From a candidate division WOR-3 bacterium (GTDB lineage: Bacteria; SDB-A), in NCBI GenBank assembly GCA_016934535.1, contig JAFGSQ010000069.1, positions 1-18,730 on the forward strand: a stretch of 18,730 bases of DNA, read 5' to 3'. The notes under the pieces are model-generated. The model had not been told where the DNA came from. It saw only the letters and a list, made by a program, of their open reading frames with translations, and ran no database searches. The stretch's first letter is position 1. Every line of letters begins with the position of its first letter. Positions 15,026-18,730 of this stretch are shown here, piece after piece. A program made the position numbers and the translations under genes.

Positions 15026-15933
15026 AAACGCACACTACAAGAAGTGTATTTTTAGCTTTTATCGCTATGACACTCTGGTCAACAGTAGCAACGGCTTTTT
15101 CTATTGCTCTTAAAAATACCGATTTTTATGAAGTTCTGTTTATTTCAATTAATACATCGACGGTTGTTTTATTTGCAGCTGTTTTAGTCACCGGGAAATT
15201 AAAAAAGATTTTCAACTTGAAAAGTATTTATAAATCTTCTATATATGGGATATTGAATCCATTTATATACTACATAGTTTTGTTCAAGGCTTATTCGCTT
15301 TTAAAAATTCAAGTTGCACAAGGATTGAATTACACATGGCCGATAGTATTGTCTGTGCTGTCATTATTTTTTTTAAAACAAAATATGAAGATTAAGGATT
15401 TTATTGCTCTTTTTTTAAGTTTCACCGGAGCTCTAATACTTATTTTTGGAACCGGACAAGAGTCACTTGGTCAAAACAACTTTATCGGAGTGTGTCTGGG
15501 AATATTAAGCTCGTTGATATGGTCTTTTTTTTGGATTTTCAATATTAAAGACAAACGTGACGATGTTGTAAAAATGTTCCTTAATTTCTTGTTTGGATCT
15601 ATTTATGTAACGATTTTATTTTTTATAACGCGCGGAACATTTGTTTCATTAAATACGGGTTTCTATTCTTCTGTTTACATTGGTCTTTTTGAGATGAGTT
15701 TGACTTTCATTATATGGATTTTCGCATTGAAAAACTCCGATAAAACATCACGGGTCAGCAATATAATTTATCTAACTCCATTTCTTTCACTTGTGTTTAT
15801 TCATTTTATCGGGCAGGAAAAAATTAAACTGACAACTGTTGTTGGTTTGATTATAATACTTATCGGAATATTTATACAGAATCTGGATAAAAAAAAGTGC
15901 TTTAAACTGCAAAAATCAGGTGCAGTTTTGTGA
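15022..15933 (+). CDS. EamA/DMT-superfamily transporter
   Basis: A 303-residue inner-membrane protein with about ten hydrophobic segments in two halves of five, the drug/metabolite transporter fold. The first segment is SVFLAFIAMTLWSTVATAFS (8-27), with the Trp-Ser typical of EamA first helices. A half-repeat appears later as FIGVCLGILSSLIWSFFWIF. The last segment, TTVVGLIIILIGIFIQN, is followed by a Lys-rich cytoplasmic tail. The region FKAYSLLKIQVAQGLNYTWPIVLSVLS resembles the end of an EamA first repeat. Substrate cannot be predicted. It may export amino acids or metabolites, as relatives do. ATG overlaps the rsmG stop. It is strongly AT-rich. Confidence 0.85.
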   Translation: MKTHTTRSVFLAFIAMTLWSTVATAFSIALKNTDFYEVLFISINTSTVVLFAAVLVTGKLKKIFNLKSIYKSSIYGILNPFIYYIVLFKAYSLLKIQVAQGLNYTWPIVLSVLSLFFLKQNMKIKDFIALFLSFTGALILIFGTGQESLGQNNFIGVCLGILSSLIWSFFWIFNIKDKRDDVVKMFLNFLFGSIYVTILFFITRGTFVSLNTGFYSSVYIGLFEMSLTFIIWIFALKNSDKTSRVSNIIYLTPFLSLVFIHFIGQEKIKLTTVVGLIIILIGIFIQNLDKKKCFKLQKSGAVL

Positions 15934-15948
15934 GAGAGAGACTTGAAA

Positions 15949-16779
15949 ATGCTTTTAAATTCTTTCTGTCATCTCGACGGGATAAATTTGAAAAGGGAAG
16001 AAAAAATCTGGGACAACGGAATCAAGAATTGGGAAGAAGCTTTATCGGCAGAATTTCTCTGTGACTCCTCAAAAAACGACCTCCTTGAATTTAGAAAAGG
16101 GATTGAACTCTCGTATCAAAAATTAGAAGAAAAAGCCACGGATTATTTTTTTGATAAAATTCCTCGCGATCAACACTGGAGGTTTTTCAGAGAATTTAAG
16201 GACGAGATGGCTTATCTGGACATAGAAACTACAGGATTGACAAGGTTTGATTCTGTGACAGTTGTTTCTATATATCACAAAGGGAAACTCGGAATCTATG
16301 TAAAGGGTATAAATTTCGATAAACTTCTCACGGACATCACAATTCCTAGAATATTTGTTACTTACAACGGGAACAAATTCGATTTGCCTTTTCTGGAGAA
16401 TTATTTTGGAATAAAAATATTTCAAAACAGAATAGACTTGAGATACGTCCTGTCAAATTTGGGATACAGAGGCGGTTTAAAGAAATGCGAAAAAATGCTA
16501 GGAATTAGTAGAGAAGGAATGAAGAATATAGACGGCAATGTTGCCGTCATGCTTTGGGAAGATTATAAACACAACAAAAACATAAAAGCGTTGAAAACTC
16601 TAATCGCCTACAACGTATCAGATACTGTAAATCTCGAGAAACTATCTGCAATTGCATATAACGAAAATGTAAAAAGAACCAAACGTAATTTTGGTTTTTT
16701 AGAAATGACGGAAAAAAAATCAGTACCTTTCTTTCCGAATCCAACTACTGTAAAAAAGCTATTACAAAATCTAAAATGA
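15949..16779 (+). CDS. YprB-like RNase H-fold 3'-5' exonuclease (DEDD type)
   Basis: A 276-residue cytoplasmic nuclease-like protein, RNase_H_2/YprB family. The four acidic metal ligands are visible: DIETTGL (Asp91, Glu93), TYNGNKFDLPF with Asp145, and YNVSDTVNL with Tyr221 and Asp225. A Tyr four residues before the last Asp makes it DEDDy-like. The family is thought to trim nucleic acid 3' ends, but the substrate here is unknown. GAGAGAGAG (15932-15940) suits ATG at 15949 (8 nt). TTG at 15943 in the same frame would add two residues (MK). It starts 15 bp after the transporter stop and 1 bp separates its stop from the next frame. Confidence 0.82.
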   Translation: MLLNSFCHLDGINLKREEKIWDNGIKNWEEALSAEFLCDSSKNDLLEFRKGIELSYQKLEEKATDYFFDKIPRDQHWRFFREFKDEMAYLDIETTGLTRFDSVTVVSIYHKGKLGIYVKGINFDKLLTDITIPRIFVTYNGNKFDLPFLENYFGIKIFQNRIDLRYVLSNLGYRGGLKKCEKMLGISREGMKNIDGNVAVMLWEDYKHNKNIKALKTLIAYNVSDTVNLEKLSAIAYNENVKRTKRNFGFLEMTEKKSVPFFPNPTTVKKLLQNLK

Positions 16780-16780
16780 T

Positions 16781-18730
16781 TTGAAACGCCTAATACCGCC
16801 ATTTATTTCACAAAAATATGTTGAAAAAATTTTCTCAGGAAATCTTTCTGGTACTGTTTTGTCCGTAGACATCACAGGCTTTACCTCAATGACAGAAAAA
16901 CTTATGGAAAGAGGCAGCGAAGGAGCTGAAATTCTGTCTTATATTTTAGATGAAGTGTTTGATAACATCGTTGAATCAGTATATAAAATGGATGGTTTTG
17001 TGTCTTCTTTTGCGGGAGATGCCTGTAATGCTATTTTTTTTGGGGATCAAAGCATTGAAAATGCTTGTATTGCCGCATTGAGGATCAGAGATTTTTCTAA
17101 AAACAAGAATAATTATGAAACTAAATTCGGTATATATAACGTCACTTTAAAAATTGGACTTTCATACGGGAATATTGAATGGGAAATATTAGATGCAGGA
17201 AAAAGCAAGACTTATTATTTTACAGGAGAAGCGATTCGAAATTGCTATGATTCACAGAAAAAAAGCAAAACAGGAGATATAGTTCTCGATAAACGTGTAT
17301 ATTTATTTTTAAAAAACTTGTATCTAAATCTCAAAAATGTACATTTAATTGAAATTGATAAAGATTTTTATATATTGGATGAATGTAATTTTTGTTTTTT
17401 AGATGAAAATATTACAAAAGAAAAGAAGATAAAAATAGATAGCTCACATGATTTTATTCCCGAAAAGGCATCAGAAAAATATCACAGGGGAGAATTCAGA
17501 GAAGTGCTTCCAGTATTCCTGCTTTTTTCAGATTTTTCTTACAAGAACGAACTGAACAACTTCATTAAATTTATTCTCAACAAAGCGGATCTATTTGGAG
17601 GATTTTTTAGCGGTTTGGATTTCGGAGATAAAGGAAACACTGCACTTATAATTTTTGGAGCTCCCGTGATGCTTGACAACGTCTGGAACAGAGCAGTTTT
17701 ATTTTCCAGGTCGCTTATAGAACTATATGGTGAAAAAGTGAAGATCGGGATTTCTTACGGCACGGCATTTTCAGGAATAGTTGGATCTGAACTTCAAAGT
17801 ACATACACTTGCCTCGGAGATGAAATAAATCTCGCACAAAGAATTTCCATGACAGGCATGGTCGGGCAGATAATTGTCACAGAAAAAGTAATGAAAAAAA
17901 CACATAAATATTTTAATTACAGTGACTTAGGTGACGTGAGAGTTAAAGGAAAAGAATCAAACACACACATTTTTTTATTTTCAAAAATTAAAAAAGAAAG
18001 GTGGAACATTGATTCAACAAAACCTCTGGTTGGAAGAGATATAGAACTGGATAATATTAAAAAAAATGTAGAAAAGATATTTGCAAGTGGTTGGGCTGGA
18101 GTTATTTATGTTTCAGGAGGATTTGGCGTTGGAAAAACGAGACTTGTAGCTGATTTCGTAAAAAAAATCGAAGGCGATGTTGAAGTTTATTTATTTAAAC
18201 CGGACCAAGTGATAAAGAAAAATTTAGGCGTTCTGGAATTATTTTTTAAAGATTTTTTTAAAATTGACGACAGGGACTCAGAAAGAGAAAAGAAAGAACA
18301 GTACATCAAAATTTATAAAAGTTACATTGATGAAAATTCTCGAAACGACGAAAAAGAATTGTCAAGAATCAGTTCAATCATAGGATCTGTAATAGATATT
18401 TATTGGGAAAATTCTATCTTTGATAAAATTGAGTCTGGAGAAAAAGTAGAAACAGTCAAAAATGCATGTGCTTCTTTTATCAAAAGCAGTAAACTGCCAA
18501 CTCTTTGCGTTCTTGAAGATTATGATAGCTTTGACACGTCGTCGCTCGATGTTTTCGATTTGATTGTGAAATCTTCGGAAAAAAAAGAAATAGTAATTTT
18601 AGCGCTGACAAGAAAAGAAACAGATTACAGAAGGTTTGTTACAGGTGAAAATTGTTTTATAAACGAAATGACAATTAATCCCCTTGAAGACTTTCAAGTA
18701 AAAGAATTAATAGAAAATAATTTCGGTGCA
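16781..18730 (+). CDS. Tandem class III nucleotide cyclase with AAA/STAND ATPase, N-terminal part (runs off right edge)
   Basis: An open frame of 650 codons reaching the window edge. An in-frame stop lies at 16772-16774, and the first in-frame ATG is inside the first domain, so TTG at 16781 is the likely start, 1 bp after the nuclease stop. Domain 1 (about 22-190) is a class III cyclase homology domain with DITGFT (Asp30) and FAGDA (Asp80), the two metal ligands. Domain 2 (about 245-415) has GISYGTAFSGIVG and YTCLGDEINLAQR (Asn350, Arg354), the transition-state residues. A P-loop ATPase follows, with Walker A GGFGVGKT (446-453) and Walker B-like CVLEDYD (Glu579, Asp580). The order resembles soluble adenylyl cyclase. 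It probably makes cAMP or senses a signal. The C-terminal part, often TPR repeats, is missing. Confidence 0.88.
   Translation, partial: MKRLIPPFISQKYVEKIFSGNLSGTVLSVDITGFTSMTEKLMERGSEGAEILSYILDEVFDNIVESVYKMDGFVSSFAGDACNAIFFGDQSIENACIAALRIRDFSKNKNNYETKFGIYNVTLKIGLSYGNIEWEILDAGKSKTYYFTGEAIRNCYDSQKKSKTGDIVLDKRVYLFLKNLYLNLKNVHLIEIDKDFYILDECNFCFLDENITKEKKIKIDSSHDFIPEKASEKYHRGEFREVLPVFLLFSDFSYKNELNNFIKFILNKADLFGGFFSGLDFGDKGNTALIIFGAPVMLDNVWNRAVLFSRSLIELYGEKVKIGISYGTAFSGIVGSELQSTYTCLGDEINLAQRISMTGMVGQIIVTEKVMKKTHKYFNYSDLGDVRVKGKESNTHIFLFSKIKKERWNIDSTKPLVGRDIELDNIKKNVEKIFASGWAGVIYVSGGFGVGKTRLVADFVKKIEGDVEVYLFKPDQVIKKNLGVLELFFKDFFKIDDRDSEREKKEQYIKIYKSYIDENSRNDEKELSRISSIIGSVIDIYWENSIFDKIESGEKVETVKNACASFIKSSKLPTLCVLEDYDSFDTSSLDVFDLIVKSSEKKEIVILALTRKETDYRRFVTGENCFINEMTINPLEDFQVKELIENNFGA

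Noticed and set aside
1-18730. CRISPR arrays, tRNA/rRNA genes, insertion sequences, prophage
   Set aside because: No regularly spaced direct repeats, cloverleaf-like sequences, rRNA blocks, transposase motifs or phage genes were recognised on either strand.

Overview
The window reads as the replication-origin neighbourhood of a bacterial chromosome. dnaA and dnaN sit near the middle. Genes to the left of dnaA all lie on the minus strand and genes to the right all lie on the plus strand, so transcription diverges from the 356-bp gap at 7214-7569. On the plus strand the left half is pyrimidine-rich and the right half purine-rich. The left half is also visibly richer in GC (roughly 40-57% in the lines I counted, against about 35% or less on the right). 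A secreted M6 peptidase with a propeller and a T9SS-like C-terminal domain, two DUF5683-like membrane proteins and an OmpA-like protein point to a Gram-negative bacterium of the FCB superphylum or a related candidate phylum. A WOR-3/Stahlbacteria- or Cloacimonadota-like lineage would fit, but that placement is inference.

Left arm (minus strand, read right to left): a promoter at 7294-7322 drives the M6 metalloprotease, a DUF5683-like membrane protein, an archaeal-type phosphoglucosamine mutase (GlmM) and GlmS. These four genes overlap by 4, 4 and 13 bp, so they look like one operon. GlmS and GlmM make glucosamine-1-phosphate for cell-envelope precursors. Past glmS, a separate promoter (156-184) precedes the start of a secreted protein gene that runs off the left edge of the window.

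Origin region: 7214-7569 is AT-rich and holds two adjacent DnaA-box-like 9-mers. The dnaA-dnaN gap (8929-9148) holds more, one of them abutting a CAA trinucleotide run and an AT-rich tract. Either gap, or both together, could form oriC.

Right arm (plus strand): dnaN is followed, with gaps of 15 bp or less or with overlaps, by a class A penicillin-binding protein, an anchored OmpA-like protein, a PP-loop thiouridylase-like protein with three candidate Fe-S cysteines, a second DUF5683-like protein, rsmG, an EamA-type transporter, a DEDD-type (YprB-like) exonuclease, and a large tandem class III cyclase/ATPase protein resembling soluble adenylyl cyclase in layout. That last gene runs off the right edge and has no ATG start. 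The usual recF and gyrB neighbours of dnaN are absent.

The most striking non-coding signal is a pair of perfect 16-bp parS sites (14431-14446 and 14601-14616), 170 bp apart inside rsmG and read in two different codon frames. They mark this region as the likely ParB-loading centromere, although parA and parB are not in the window.
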